21,965 nt of DNA from SZUA-430 sp041477875 (GTDB lineage: Bacteria; Pseudomonadota; Alphaproteobacteria; Micropepsales; Micropepsaceae): positions 1 through 21,965 of the forward strand of contig JBGOVA010000049.1 of NCBI GenBank assembly GCA_041477875.1, written 5' to 3'. Position numbers and translations under genes: made by a program. A model generated the notes under the pieces. That model saw only the letters and a list, made by a program, of their open reading frames with translations. It did not search any database and had not been told where the DNA came from. The number at the start of each line of letters is the position of its first letter. The stretch's first letter is position 1. This document shows positions 1-7,695 of the stretch, piece by piece.

Positions 1-246
1 CCGACGATCGAGGTGCCTCGTTCCGAGTTGAAGCACGGGATCGGCGTGCTTGCGGCGTTCACGCGCGCGGGGCTGACCACCTCGAACGGCGATGCGCGGC
101 GGCAGGCCGCGGGCGGCGGCTTGCGTGTGAACGATGAAACCGTTTCGGACGAGAAGCTTCAGCTGACGGAGCGCAATCTCACGGCCGACGGCGTGATCAA
201 ACTGTCGCTCGGCCGGAAGAAGCACGTTCTAATGCGCGCGGTCTGA
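1..246 (+). CDS. tyrS: Tyrosyl-tRNA synthetase, C-terminal fragment (5' end outside window)
   Basis: The reading frame is open from base 1 and ends at TGA 244-246, so only the last 81 residues are present. They match the C-terminal S4 RNA-binding domain of bacterial TyrRS: an ARRQ helix, then GGGLRVND, then a closing SLGRKKH strand. The enzyme charges tRNA-Tyr in the cytoplasm, and the S4 domain binds the tRNA; the catalytic Rossmann domain lies upstream of the window. A GTG at 13 could look like a start, but the TyrRS-like residues PTIE before it show that the frame simply continues from outside. The next gene is convergent, with only two bases between the two stops. Other S4-domain proteins are less likely because the final motif is characteristic of TyrRS. 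Confidence 0.9.
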   Translation, partial: PTIEVPRSELKHGIGVLAAFTRAGLTTSNGDARRQAAGGGLRVNDETVSDEKLQLTERNLTADGVIKLSLGRKKHVLMRAV

Positions 247-248
247 CG

Positions 249-3200
249 TCAGTTCGTTTTCGGCGCGGTCTGGAACGCGTTCTGCGCCTCGGGCTTTTGC
301 TGGGGCAAGGGCATCGGCGCGGCCGCCTGCGGCGTCGGGCCCATCTGGAAGAGTTTGCGCAAGAAGCCCGGCGCCAAGACCGAGATCGGGTTGACCGCGA
401 TCTTGAGGTCGTCGACGGGTCCGCTGACGCCATAGGTCACGCCGAAAATACCTTCGCCCTTGCGCGACGTCAGGATGTCGCCGAGGACGGGAATGTCCTC
501 GAACATGCTGTTGAGGCCGTAGAGCGGCACGACGGTGCCGTTCAAGTCGATGCGATCCGTGTCGCGATTGATCATGCCTTGCGTCGTCAGACCGATCGCC
601 GGTCCCGCGGCGCGGCCTTCCGTCAAGGTGATGACGTCACCGCGGCCCTGGAACGCCTGTTCGAGTTTCGTGAAGGTGATTCCTTCGCCGCGCAACAGAT
701 CGTCGAGGCCGGTGAACGATCCCGCCGACAGGAGGCGGGCCAAGAACGGCTGATTGACGATCTTGAATTTCTCGATCTTCAGCAGGCCGTCGAAAGTCGG
801 ATCGGCGGCGCGGGCGGCTTGACCAGCGGCCGGCATCGGCGACAGATCGACGGCCAACGACATATCGCCGCCGATCAAGCTGCGGAAACCAGTGAGTCCG
901 CGCAGCAGGCGGCCAGCATCGGCGGTCTGCAGTTTCAGTTTGCGCGTATCGCCTGCGCGAACCAGCTCGCCGCGCACGTTCGCCGCATCGGCCGACGCGT
1001 CGATGTCGAACGCCGTCAAACGCTCGCCGTCGTCGGCATAGGTGAATTTCAGACCGGTGAACCAGACGTCGCCCTGAAGATAGGCGAGATCGACGTCGGC
1101 CTTGATCGAAACGGCGGGCTTGCGGTCTCTCGATTTCGGCGCGGCCTGCTCCTCTTCGTCGCTGTCTAGGAAGCCGCCGGCGTCGATGACCTTGCCTTTC
1201 GCCTCGATGGAAATCGCGCGGTCGATCCCCCGGCGAAACAGCAAAGCGAAATCATTGCGCTGCCCGAGTTGAAGGCGCTTGAACTCGGCTTCGCGGACTT
1301 GGCCGTCGGCGATGACGAGACGGCCTTGGGCCTTCAGGCCCTGCCCGACGGCGTCGATGTTGGCGATCTCGATCGACTTGTCGGGCTTGAAGAGGATATC
1401 GGCCTTCAGCGTTGCGTTCGCGTCGGCAGGCTTGGCCCAGTTCAGCTCCGGTGCGGCGAGGCGCGCGGGAGAAAGATTGGCGTCGATGCGCGCCTTTTGA
1501 ATCTTGCCGCCGCGACCGGTGAAGACCGCGACGATCGTCGTCTTGCCCTCGACGTAAGGCCGAACGTCCAGGCCCAGCCCTTCGCGATGCTCGTCGTTGA
1601 GCGTCGCCGTGACGTCGATGCGCGTGCCGACGGGCGCCGTCCCCGTGAAGTCTTCGGCCCAGATGAAGCCCATCGGCGCGCCGTTCACCTGCACCGCGCC
1701 GTGGGCTTTCATCGCTTTGCCGTCGACTTTGATCGCGAAGGTGCCGCCGGTGAGTTTCAGCTGGTCGTTGATCGGCAGCTTCACGTCCTTAAGCTCGGCG
1801 TCGACATTGATGCCGACGTCCTCGGCGTTCAAATCGTGGAGCATCGGTATCGCGAACGAGAAGTTCACGGTACTGGTACCGCCGGCCTGGGCGGGTGCGA
1901 TGCCGTAGCGCGTCGGATAGCCGAGGCGCGGGCGGTCGATGATGGCGAGCACCTCGCGGGTCGGGCCCGCGGCCGTTCCGGTGATCGTGCCGATGCTGCC
2001 GTGCTTGTGAAGCTCGGCGATGACGAACGAACCCTGCTTCAGCGAAACGGCGCCGATACTGCCCGACGTGATTTCGGCCTTGAACGTGTCGCCCAGCAAT
2101 GTCGCCGTGCCGGCGACCTTCGTGAGGTCGGGCAAGCCGTTCAGATAGGTGAGCCGCATGCCGTCCATCGCGAAGGCGATGTTCATCATCTCGTCGGGTA
2201 TGCGATTGTCGGTCACTGCGCCCGGCAGAATGTTGACAGCCACCGTGCCGGTGCGGATCACGCCTTCGTGGACGTTCGCCGATATCCAGTTCCTGGCGCC
2301 GGAGGCTGCGCCCGCAGGCCAAAGGCGCTTCAGATCGGAAACCGACAGATCCTTGAAGCCGCCGTTGAGCACGACGCCCGTCGAAACCGGATTGTCTTGG
2401 AGTTCGCCCGCAAGCGTGAGTTCGAACGTGCCGCGACGCGCATGAATTTGCTCGATCGTGAGGCGTTCGCCCGCCGCGTCAAATGCGCCGCGGAAGTTCG
2501 CGTTCTCCAACGCGAGTTGGCCGTCGAATACGTTCGGGGCGTCGATCATCACGTTTTCCGCGGTCCAGTCGGCGGTCAAACTTGCGAGGGCGCCGTCGGG
2601 GGCGAACGCGAACGCACCGTCGCCGCTGACCTGACCGCGGATGGTGTCGCCGCTCCAAGCCAGTTGCTCGATCTCATAGCGATGAGACGACAGGTCCAAT
2701 GCGACGGTGAGCGCCGCGTTCTTCAAGTGGATGGGATCTTTCTTCAACGCGGGCAATGTGAGGTAGCCCGTGCCCGCGTTGAGCCAAAGCTTGCAGCGCC
2801 CCAGCTGGCCCGCAATCGACATGTCGCACGCGGCGTTGCCGTGCACCGGGATGTCGATGCCTTTCAGCGCTTTGAGGCCGGTGCCACTTGCGGCAAGGAC
2901 ACTCAGTTTCACGGGCTTGAACGCCGCTTCGAGCGCGATGGTGTCGGCGCCGTTCGTGTAGCGGCCGGACGCAGTGAACAGCCAGGTCGACTTGTCGGCC
3001 AGGCGCAGCGGCGCGGTCACGGACGCGACCACGCCGTCCGCTTGGCGGTCGAATGTCAGAGAGGCTTTTTCGGCGGACCAATACGAGCGCGTGTCTTCAT
3101 CGAAGATCGTGAGCTTGGCATCGGTGACGGCAAAGCGCTTCAGGTAGCGCGACAGTGCGTCATGGGGCTTGGGCGCCAGCATCGCCTCAAGCATGGCTTT

Positions 3201-3674
3201 GGTCATGCCCTCGGACGGCTTGTCGGCCGTGGACGTTTCGGCGGAAGCGCCGATTTGGAAACCCAATTGGACCTTGCCGTCGGCGCGGCGCACGAGGACC
3301 GCGCTGGCGCCGATCAGCTCGACGTTGGTCGGCGCGATCTCGCCGTTCAACAACGCGGGGCCGGATAAGGAAAGATTGGCGCGCGGGACACGGGCGATGA
3401 CGGCGCCGTTGTTGTCCAACGCCTCGACGTCGATGAATTGGAGGTGGGCGATGTTTCGGTCTTTGGACCATTCGATGACGCTGTCGCCGAAGCGCAGCTG
3501 AATGTCCGTGAGGCCGCTGTTGATCATCGCTTCGAGGCGCGGCGTCAGGAGTCCAAGCGACACAGGGCCGTTCATCGCCCGCCAGACAAAGATTCCGCCG
3601 ACGACCACGAACGCGCCAAACGCGACCGCGGCTATCCGCAAAGCGACGTTTGCCGAACGCCTGATCAAGACCAA
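249..3674 (-). CDS. AsmA/DUF3971-type (YhdP/TamB-like) inner-membrane-anchored envelope protein
   Basis: This 1141-residue protein has one N-terminal membrane segment (about residues 10-33) followed by a very long periplasmic part rich in beta-strand patterns. The middle fits DUF3971. The region around residues 900-1090, with GLLKIEKFKIVNQP, a GLTTQG turn and GLNSMFEDIPVLGDIL, fits the AsmA-like C-terminal domain. The tail is rich in Pro, Gln and Ala. Family members form hydrophobic-groove bridges between the membranes and are implicated in phospholipid transport to the outer membrane; that role is inferred here, not shown. The start is TTG: GAGG lies just upstream, 3 nt from the TTG at 3674 and 9 nt from an in-frame TTG at 3668, so either may be used. 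No ATG precedes the membrane segment. The gene is divergent from bcp. Confidence 0.8.
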   Translation of the reverse strand: MVLIRRSANVALRIAAVAFGAFVVVGGIFVWRAMNGPVSLGLLTPRLEAMINSGLTDIQLRFGDSVIEWSKDRNIAHLQFIDVEALDNNGAVIARVPRANLSLSGPALLNGEIAPTNVELIGASAVLVRRADGKVQLGFQIGASAETSTADKPSEGMTKAMLEAMLAPKPHDALSRYLKRFAVTDAKLTIFDEDTRSYWSAEKASLTFDRQADGVVASVTAPLRLADKSTWLFTASGRYTNGADTIALEAAFKPVKLSVLAASGTGLKALKGIDIPVHGNAACDMSIAGQLGRCKLWLNAGTGYLTLPALKKDPIHLKNAALTVALDLSSHRYEIEQLAWSGDTIRGQVSGDGAFAFAPDGALASLTADWTAENVMIDAPNVFDGQLALENANFRGAFDAAGERLTIEQIHARRGTFELTLAGELQDNPVSTGVVLNGGFKDLSVSDLKRLWPAGAASGARNWISANVHEGVIRTGTVAVNILPGAVTDNRIPDEMMNIAFAMDGMRLTYLNGLPDLTKVAGTATLLGDTFKAEITSGSIGAVSLKQGSFVIAELHKHGSIGTITGTAAGPTREVLAIIDRPRLGYPTRYGIAPAQAGGTSTVNFSFAIPMLHDLNAEDVGINVDAELKDVKLPINDQLKLTGGTFAIKVDGKAMKAHGAVQVNGAPMGFIWAEDFTGTAPVGTRIDVTATLNDEHREGLGLDVRPYVEGKTTIVAVFTGRGGKIQKARIDANLSPARLAAPELNWAKPADANATLKADILFKPDKSIEIANIDAVGQGLKAQGRLVIADGQVREAEFKRLQLGQRNDFALLFRRGIDRAISIEAKGKVIDAGGFLDSDEEEQAAPKSRDRKPAVSIKADVDLAYLQGDVWFTGLKFTYADDGERLTAFDIDASADAANVRGELVRAGDTRKLKLQTADAGRLLRGLTGFRSLIGGDMSLAVDLSPMPAAGQAARAADPTFDGLLKIEKFKIVNQPFLARLLSAGSFTGLDDLLRGEGITFTKLEQAFQGRGDVITLTEGRAAGPAIGLTTQGMINRDTDRIDLNGTVVPLYGLNSMFEDIPVLGDILTSRKGEGIFGVTYGVSGPVDDLKIAVNPISVLAPGFLRKLFQMGPTPQAAAPMPLPQQKPEAQNAFQTAPKTN

Positions 3675-3829
3675 CTACCTCGTGACAGCGCAGGCCTTTG
3701 CAGCCGGCGCATGCAGAGTCTCAACGCTATCACGGCGTACGGCGGCGCGCCCGCGCGAAAGCGCGAGACCGCTTGGTTTCGGTATGGAAAACTGCTTCAA
3801 ACGGCACGGAAGCATGAGAGGGCACTCCG

Positions 3830-4297
3830 ATGGTGAAGATCGAAGAAGGTGACAAGGCGCCCGGCTTTTCGCTGGCGAGCGACGGTGGGGGAAAGGTCAC
3901 GCTCAAGGACTTCGCCGGAAAACCCTTCATCTTATACTTCTACCCCAAAGACGACACCTCCGGTTGCACCAAGGAAGCCATCGACTTCACTGCCGCCGCG
4001 GCCAAGTTCAAGCGCCTTGGTGCTGCGGTCGTCGGCGTATCGAAGGATAGCGTCGCTGCGCATGACCGGTTCAAAGCCAAGCACAAACTGAACCTCTCGC
4101 TCGCCTCCGACCCTGAGGGCAATGTTATCGAATCATATGGCTCGTGGGTCGAGAAAAGCATGTACGGGCGCAAGTATATGGGAATCGATCGATCAACCTT
4201 TCTGATCAATAGCAAGGGCAAAGTTGTCAAAATTTGGCGGAAAGTCAGGGTTTCGGGACACGTGGAGGAGGTACTCGCCGCCGCGAAAGACTTGTGA
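3830..4297 (+). CDS. bcp: Peroxiredoxin of the Bcp/PrxQ family, single-cysteine form
   Basis: This 155-residue thioredoxin-fold peroxidase reduces hydrogen peroxide and organic hydroperoxides in the cytoplasm. The active-site stretch FYPKDDTSGCTKEA gives peroxidatic Cys46 with the Thr43 of the family. The usual second cysteine five residues later is Ile51, and no other cysteine exists in the protein, so it must use an external thiol or work as a 1-Cys enzyme. The length is normal for Bcp. GAGAGGG at 3816-3822 sits 7 nt before the ATG and supports the start. The gene is divergent from the AsmA-like gene, with a 155-bp spacer, and is followed 163 bp later by the M23 peptidase gene in the same direction. 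Nothing indicates an OxyR-type operator. Confidence 0.93.
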   Translation: MVKIEEGDKAPGFSLASDGGGKVTLKDFAGKPFILYFYPKDDTSGCTKEAIDFTAAAAKFKRLGAAVVGVSKDSVAAHDRFKAKHKLNLSLASDPEGNVIESYGSWVEKSMYGRKYMGIDRSTFLINSKGKVVKIWRKVRVSGHVEEVLAAAKDL

Positions 4298-4320
4298 GCG
4301 AGATTCTTAAAAACATGTAA

Positions 4321-4363
4321 GGATTTGCCGGATTTCTACGGCTTGGCGAAAAGCTGCAAATCC
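4321..4363. repeat. 8-bp perfect inverted repeat upstream of the M23-bactofilin operon
   Basis: GGATTTGC at 4321-4328 is matched by GCAAATCC at 4356-4363 with a 27-nt loop. It lies 23 nt after the bcp stop. No T-run follows on the + strand, so it is not a canonical intrinsic terminator. The right arm lies inside the spacer of the candidate promoter at 4343-4371, so it could equally be an operator or chance. Confidence 0.4.
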
Positions 4364-4371
4364 GTAACAAT
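4343..4371 (+). promoter_or_regulatory. Candidate sigma-70-type promoter for the M23-bactofilin pair
   Basis: TTGGCG (4343-4348) and AACAAT (4366-4371) are separated by 17 nt; each matches the -35 or -10 consensus at four of six positions. It would start transcription about 80 nt before the M23 start at 4461. This is a weak, purely sequence-based call. Confidence 0.25.
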
Positions 4372-4460
4372 CGGTTAGGTCCAAGTGGGCCGGGGATGGA
4401 GTGCTGGCCAGTCACGCGGCTCGGCTGCTACCCGGCGTCAGCTTCAGTTGAGGTCGTTGC

Positions 4461-5825
4461 ATGTCCACCTCGCCCGTGGCCGGGTTAATGGCGTTAGCGC
4501 ACCGGTTGTTCCCACACCGCCAGTTTTATCTTCGCAGCCGCGGGTCGGTTCAGTTCTTCGAATTCACACCAACATTTCAAATGACGGTCGCCGGTGCGAC
4601 TCTCTTCATTTTGGGTTGGGTCGCATATTCGTCGGTGGTGGTGATCTTCAAAGAACAAATCATCACGGCCAAAGATCAACGATACGCGAGCATGCAAGCG
4701 GCCTATGAGGGCCGCGTTTCGCAAATGCAGCTCGCCTATGACGAACTCAACGGACTATTGGTTCTGGCCGAAGAGCGTTTTCAGAACGCGACGCGCGATC
4801 TCGAGGCGAAGCATCGCCAACTGACCGCACTCTTGATGCAGAAACAGGCGATGGACAAGCAAGTCCGCGATGTCCGGCGCCAGGTCGCGGTGATGCAAGA
4901 CTATCAGGGCCGCTCATACCAGTTCGCCTCCAGCACGGACGGCGCCAATACGCTGATGATGCAGCTCGCGGACGCCGAGCCGGCCGTTCGCCAGAGCCGT
5001 GCCCAACAGAATATCAGCGACAGTGCAATCGCCAAGGTTCAACGCGCCGTGAACGGCAAAAGCACGCTGGCGCAGAACTACGTGGTTCAGCGGATTGCGG
5101 GCCTCGAGGACCGCCTGAACAACATCCAGAAGCAACAGTTGACGTTGCTCGGCGAGCTTCGCGAATCCGCCAGCGGTCAGATCGAACGCTATCAACGGGT
5201 CTTGGCGATGACCGGTCTGAACGTCGATCAGGTCGCCAACCAAGTGGGCGCGCGTAGCAGGACCGGGCAAGGCGGCCCGCTGTTGCCGCTGGGCGCGGAA
5301 ATCCGGCTCTCGGCGATGGACGGCGTAACCGACGAGTTCGAGAAACAATTTGCCGAGATTGCCCAAACTTACGGCCGGTTGGACAATTTGACGACGGCGG
5401 TCGCTCGAATCCCACTCGTCACGCCTATCGCGCAAGGTTTGTATCGCTCAACCAGCGGTTTTGGTTACCGCGTCGATCCCTTCACGGGGCGCGTCGCTTT
5501 CCACTCGGGCGCCGACATGGCCGGCGATTTCGGCACGCCGGTGCTGTGCACGGCGCCGGGGCGCGTGATCGCGGCCGAACGGCGCGGCCCGTATGGCCTC
5601 ATGGTCGAGATCGACCACGGGCGCGGCATCCGCACCCGTTATGGACATTTGCAAAGTACGCTCGTGAAGCCCGGAGACCTCGTGCAATTCCGCCAGAAGA
5701 TCGCTACGATGGGGTCAAGCGGCCGCAGCACTGGACCACATCTCCATTACGAGATTTGGTTCAACGACGTGGTGCGCGATCCCACCAAGTTCTTCGATGC
5801 GGGGCGAAATGTTTTCAAGGGGTAG
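4461..5825 (+). CDS. Membrane-anchored M23 (LytM-type) metallopeptidase with coiled coil
   Basis: This 454-residue protein has a short cytoplasmic N-terminus with the RLFPHRQFYLRS pattern, one membrane segment at about residues 41-63, and a long predicted coiled coil at about 75-200. The C-terminal M23 domain spans roughly 330-440. All expected zinc and catalytic residues are present: His348 and Asp352 (HSGAD), His396 (RYGH) and His427/His429 (HLH). It should therefore be an active endopeptidase cutting peptidoglycan cross-links, rather than a degenerate EnvC/NlpD-like activator. GAGG at 4450-4453, 7 nt before the ATG, supports the start. Its 3' end overlaps the bactofilin start by 17 nt. M23 peptidases paired with bactofilins (for example LmdC with BacA in stalked alphaproteobacteria) control local wall shape, and the same job is inferred here. 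Confidence 0.9.
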   Translation: MSTSPVAGLMALAHRLFPHRQFYLRSRGSVQFFEFTPTFQMTVAGATLFILGWVAYSSVVVIFKEQIITAKDQRYASMQAAYEGRVSQMQLAYDELNGLLVLAEERFQNATRDLEAKHRQLTALLMQKQAMDKQVRDVRRQVAVMQDYQGRSYQFASSTDGANTLMMQLADAEPAVRQSRAQQNISDSAIAKVQRAVNGKSTLAQNYVVQRIAGLEDRLNNIQKQQLTLLGELRESASGQIERYQRVLAMTGLNVDQVANQVGARSRTGQGGPLLPLGAEIRLSAMDGVTDEFEKQFAEIAQTYGRLDNLTTAVARIPLVTPIAQGLYRSTSGFGYRVDPFTGRVAFHSGADMAGDFGTPVLCTAPGRVIAAERRGPYGLMVEIDHGRGIRTRYGHLQSTLVKPGDLVQFRQKIATMGSSGRSTGPHLHYEIWFNDVVRDPTKFFDAGRNVFKG

Positions 5826-6420
5826 CAAGGGGAAGACTCCATCTTCCGACAGTCACAATCTGCCGCTGCCGCAACCGCAAAAACGGTTGGGGCGTTCGGC
5901 GCCGTCGATCATCTCAACCGATCTCGTCGTCATCGGAACGCTGACCTCGACCGGCGACATTCAAATCGATGGACGCGTCGACGGCGATATCCGTTCGGGC
6001 TCGGTCACGATCGGCGAGAAAGCGAATTTCGAGGGCGAGATCGTCGCGGAAGAATGCACGATCCGCGGGCGCGTCAACGGGATCGTCCGTGCACGGAAGG
6101 TTCAGCTCTCGGGCACGTGCCACATGGAAGGCACGATCCTGCACGAGGCGCTTGCGGTCGAAGTCGGCGCGTTCTTCGAAGGCACCTGCCGCCACTCGGC
6201 AGACCCGCTAGCCGAAGCCGCCGGAAAGCCCGAGCCGCGGCCGACATTCGAGCCGAAGCGAGATCTGGGCATTGCCGCGTCGAGCCCGACGCCGCTCGGA
6301 CCCGCCACGCAATCGGGACCGGCGCAGCAACCGGCTTCAAACGTGTTCACGCGGCCAGGGCCCGTGACGCGCACGACCAGCACGGGCAGCCTGCTCGGCG
6401 CGATCAAGTCGGGGCAGTAA
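5809..6420 (+). CDS. Bactofilin (polymer-forming cytoskeletal protein)
   Basis: This 203-residue protein has a short N-terminal tail (MFSRGSKGK), then a bactofilin (DUF583) right-handed beta-helix at about residues 33-140 with regular repeats such as GDIQIDGRVDGDI and ECTIRGRVNGIV. A Pro/Ala/Thr-rich, probably disordered tail follows. Bactofilins polymerise without nucleotide, attach to the inner membrane and recruit wall enzymes. I chose ATG 5809 over the ATG at 5797 because MFS is the usual family N-terminus; the choice changes only four residues. The start lies inside the 3' end of the M23 gene, so the two are very probably cotranscribed and translationally coupled. A hairpin follows the stop. 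Confidence 0.9.
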   Translation: MFSRGSKGKTPSSDSHNLPLPQPQKRLGRSAPSIISTDLVVIGTLTSTGDIQIDGRVDGDIRSGSVTIGEKANFEGEIVAEECTIRGRVNGIVRARKVQLSGTCHMEGTILHEALAVEVGAFFEGTCRHSADPLAEAAGKPEPRPTFEPKRDLGIAASSPTPLGPATQSGPAQQPASNVFTRPGPVTRTTSTGSLLGAIKSGQ

Positions 6421-6426
6421 CACTCA

Positions 6427-6483
6427 CTCGCAGCGAGCAAATTCTCGCCCCTCGCCCTTCCATCTTTTTGGAAGGGAGCGAGG
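6427..6483. terminator. Hairpin cluster between convergent bactofilin and prfB genes
   Basis: CTCGCCCTTCC (6451-6461) pairs with GGAAGGG and CGAG at 6470-6482 around an 8-nt loop, giving an 11- to 12-bp stem with a two-base bulge. Upstream, CTCGC-A-GCGAG at 6427-6437 is a second perfect inverted repeat. The structure fills the 72-bp gap between two convergent stops and probably ends transcription from both sides. Neither strand has a proper T-run after the stem, so this is not a textbook intrinsic terminator. Confidence 0.5.
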
Positions 6484-6492
6484 CCGTCGGAG

Positions 6493-7624
6493 CTACGCCA
6501 AATCCTCGACAGGTGTGTCCGCGCCGCCTTTCAGGCGTTGCGCGAGCGAGGCTTGCATGAAGTTGTCGAGGTCGCCGTCGAGAACGTTTTGCGGCGCGTA
6601 GCTTTGCGTGCCGGTGCGCAGGTCTTTCACCAGCTGATAGGGCTGCAGCACGTATGACCTGATCTGGTGGCCCCAGCCGATGTCGGTCTTGGTGGCGTTC
6701 AATGCGTCCGTGATGGCTTCGCGTTTTTCCAATTCGTGCTCGTAGAGGCGCGAGCGAAGCATCGCGAAGGCGGTCGCGCGGTTCTTGTGCTGCGAGCGGT
6801 CGTTTTGGCACGAGACGACGATGCCGGTCGGCAGATGGGTGAGGCGGATCGCGCTTTCGGTTTTGTTGACGTGCTGGCCGCCGGCGCCCGACGCGCGGTA
6901 GGTGTCGATGCGCAGGTCCTTGTCGGCGATGTCGATTTTGATGTCGTCGTCGACGACGGGATAGACCCAGACGCTGGCGAAGCTCGTGTGGCGGCGCGCG
7001 TTCGAATCGAAGGGCGAAATGCGCACCAGGCGATGGACGCCGGATTCGGTCTTGGCCCAGCCGAACGCGTTTTCGCCCTTGACCAGGATGGTCGCCGATT
7101 TGAGGCCGGCCTCTTCGCCGAGGCTTTCTTCGATCAACTCCCAGCAGTAGCCGTGGCGCTCCGCCCAGCGCGTATACATGCGATAGAGCATGCTGGCCCA
7201 ATCTTGGCTTTCGGTGCCGCCGGCGCCCGCATGGATTTCGAGAAAACAATCGTTGGCGTCGGCTTCGCCCGAGAACAGCGACTGCATTTCGAGCTCGTGC
7301 GCGCGCTCGGCGAGCTGCTTCAAGCCTTGCTCCGCTTCCGCGACGAGGGCCTTGTCGCCTTCCTCGTCGGCAAGGCCGATCATCTCGACGCCGTCTTTGA
7401 AGTCGGCCTCGAGGCGCGCGTAGTCCAACAGGCCCCTATCGAGCTTGTTGCGCTCACGCATGAGTTTTTGCGCGGCGGCCGGGTCGTTCCAGATCGAGGG
7501 GTCTTCGGCCTTGGCGTTCAGTTCGTCGAGGCGCCGTCGTGCAACGTCGACGTCAAAGATGCCTCCTCAGCAGCGCCAGCGATTGCTGGATCTGCTCGGC
7601 GGTTGTTTCCATTTCGGCGCGCAT
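6493..7624 (-). CDS. prfB: Peptide chain release factor 2, expressed through a programmed +1 frameshift
   Basis: RF2 recognises UGA and UAA and releases the finished protein. Translation starts at ATG 7624 (MRAEMETTAEQ), runs 23 codons to an in-frame TGA at 7555-7553, shifts +1, and continues from GAC at 7554 to the stop at 6493, giving a 376-residue product. The RF2 codon-reading motif SPF falls at residues 203-205 and the GGQ catalytic motif at 248-250, each two residues from the E. coli positions. Taking the first uninterrupted ATG (7461) would cut about 54 residues from the N-terminal domain, including RRRLDELNAKAEDPSIWND. The gene follows mrcA by 71 bp, and the amiC-mrcA-prfB order is common in alphaproteobacteria. 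Abundance is expected to be autoregulated: low RF2 favours the frameshift. No strong Shine-Dalgarno precedes 7624. Confidence 0.95.
7552..7567 (-). promoter_or_regulatory. prfB: prfB programmed +1 frameshift site
   Basis: Read on the minus strand the site is AGGAGG-CAT-CTT-TGA-C. An internal Shine-Dalgarno-like AGGAGG (7567-7562) sits three bases before the slippery CTT (7558-7556), followed by TGA (7555-7553) and a C. The E. coli prfB site has the same arrangement and spacing. The zero frame (23 codons from 7624) and the +1 frame (to 6493) both encode recognisable RF2 sequence on their own side of the site. Confidence 0.95.
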
Positions 7625-7695
7625 TGTGAAATTCCGACCAAGGTTGAGGGGCGCGACTTATATCGTCGCGATCGCAGGCATCTCAAGATGTCAGA

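Noticed and set aside
1269..3368. Long + strand frame of 699 codons opposite the AsmA-like gene
   Set aside because: It is an antisense shadow produced by GC-rich codon bias; its translation is rich in Arg, Val, Asp and Gly without domain signatures, while the minus strand encodes a coherent membrane protein.
3752..3765. CGCGC-GAAA-GCGCG stem-loop between the AsmA-like gene and bcp
   Set aside because: Only five GC pairs in a very GC-rich spacer; easily found by chance, and no regulatory context supports it.
4307..4321. CtrA-type site (TTAA-N7-TTAA) upstream of the M23 gene
   Set aside because: The first half is TTAA, but at N7 the second half reads TAAG, and only GTAA is found at N6, so the match is too poor.
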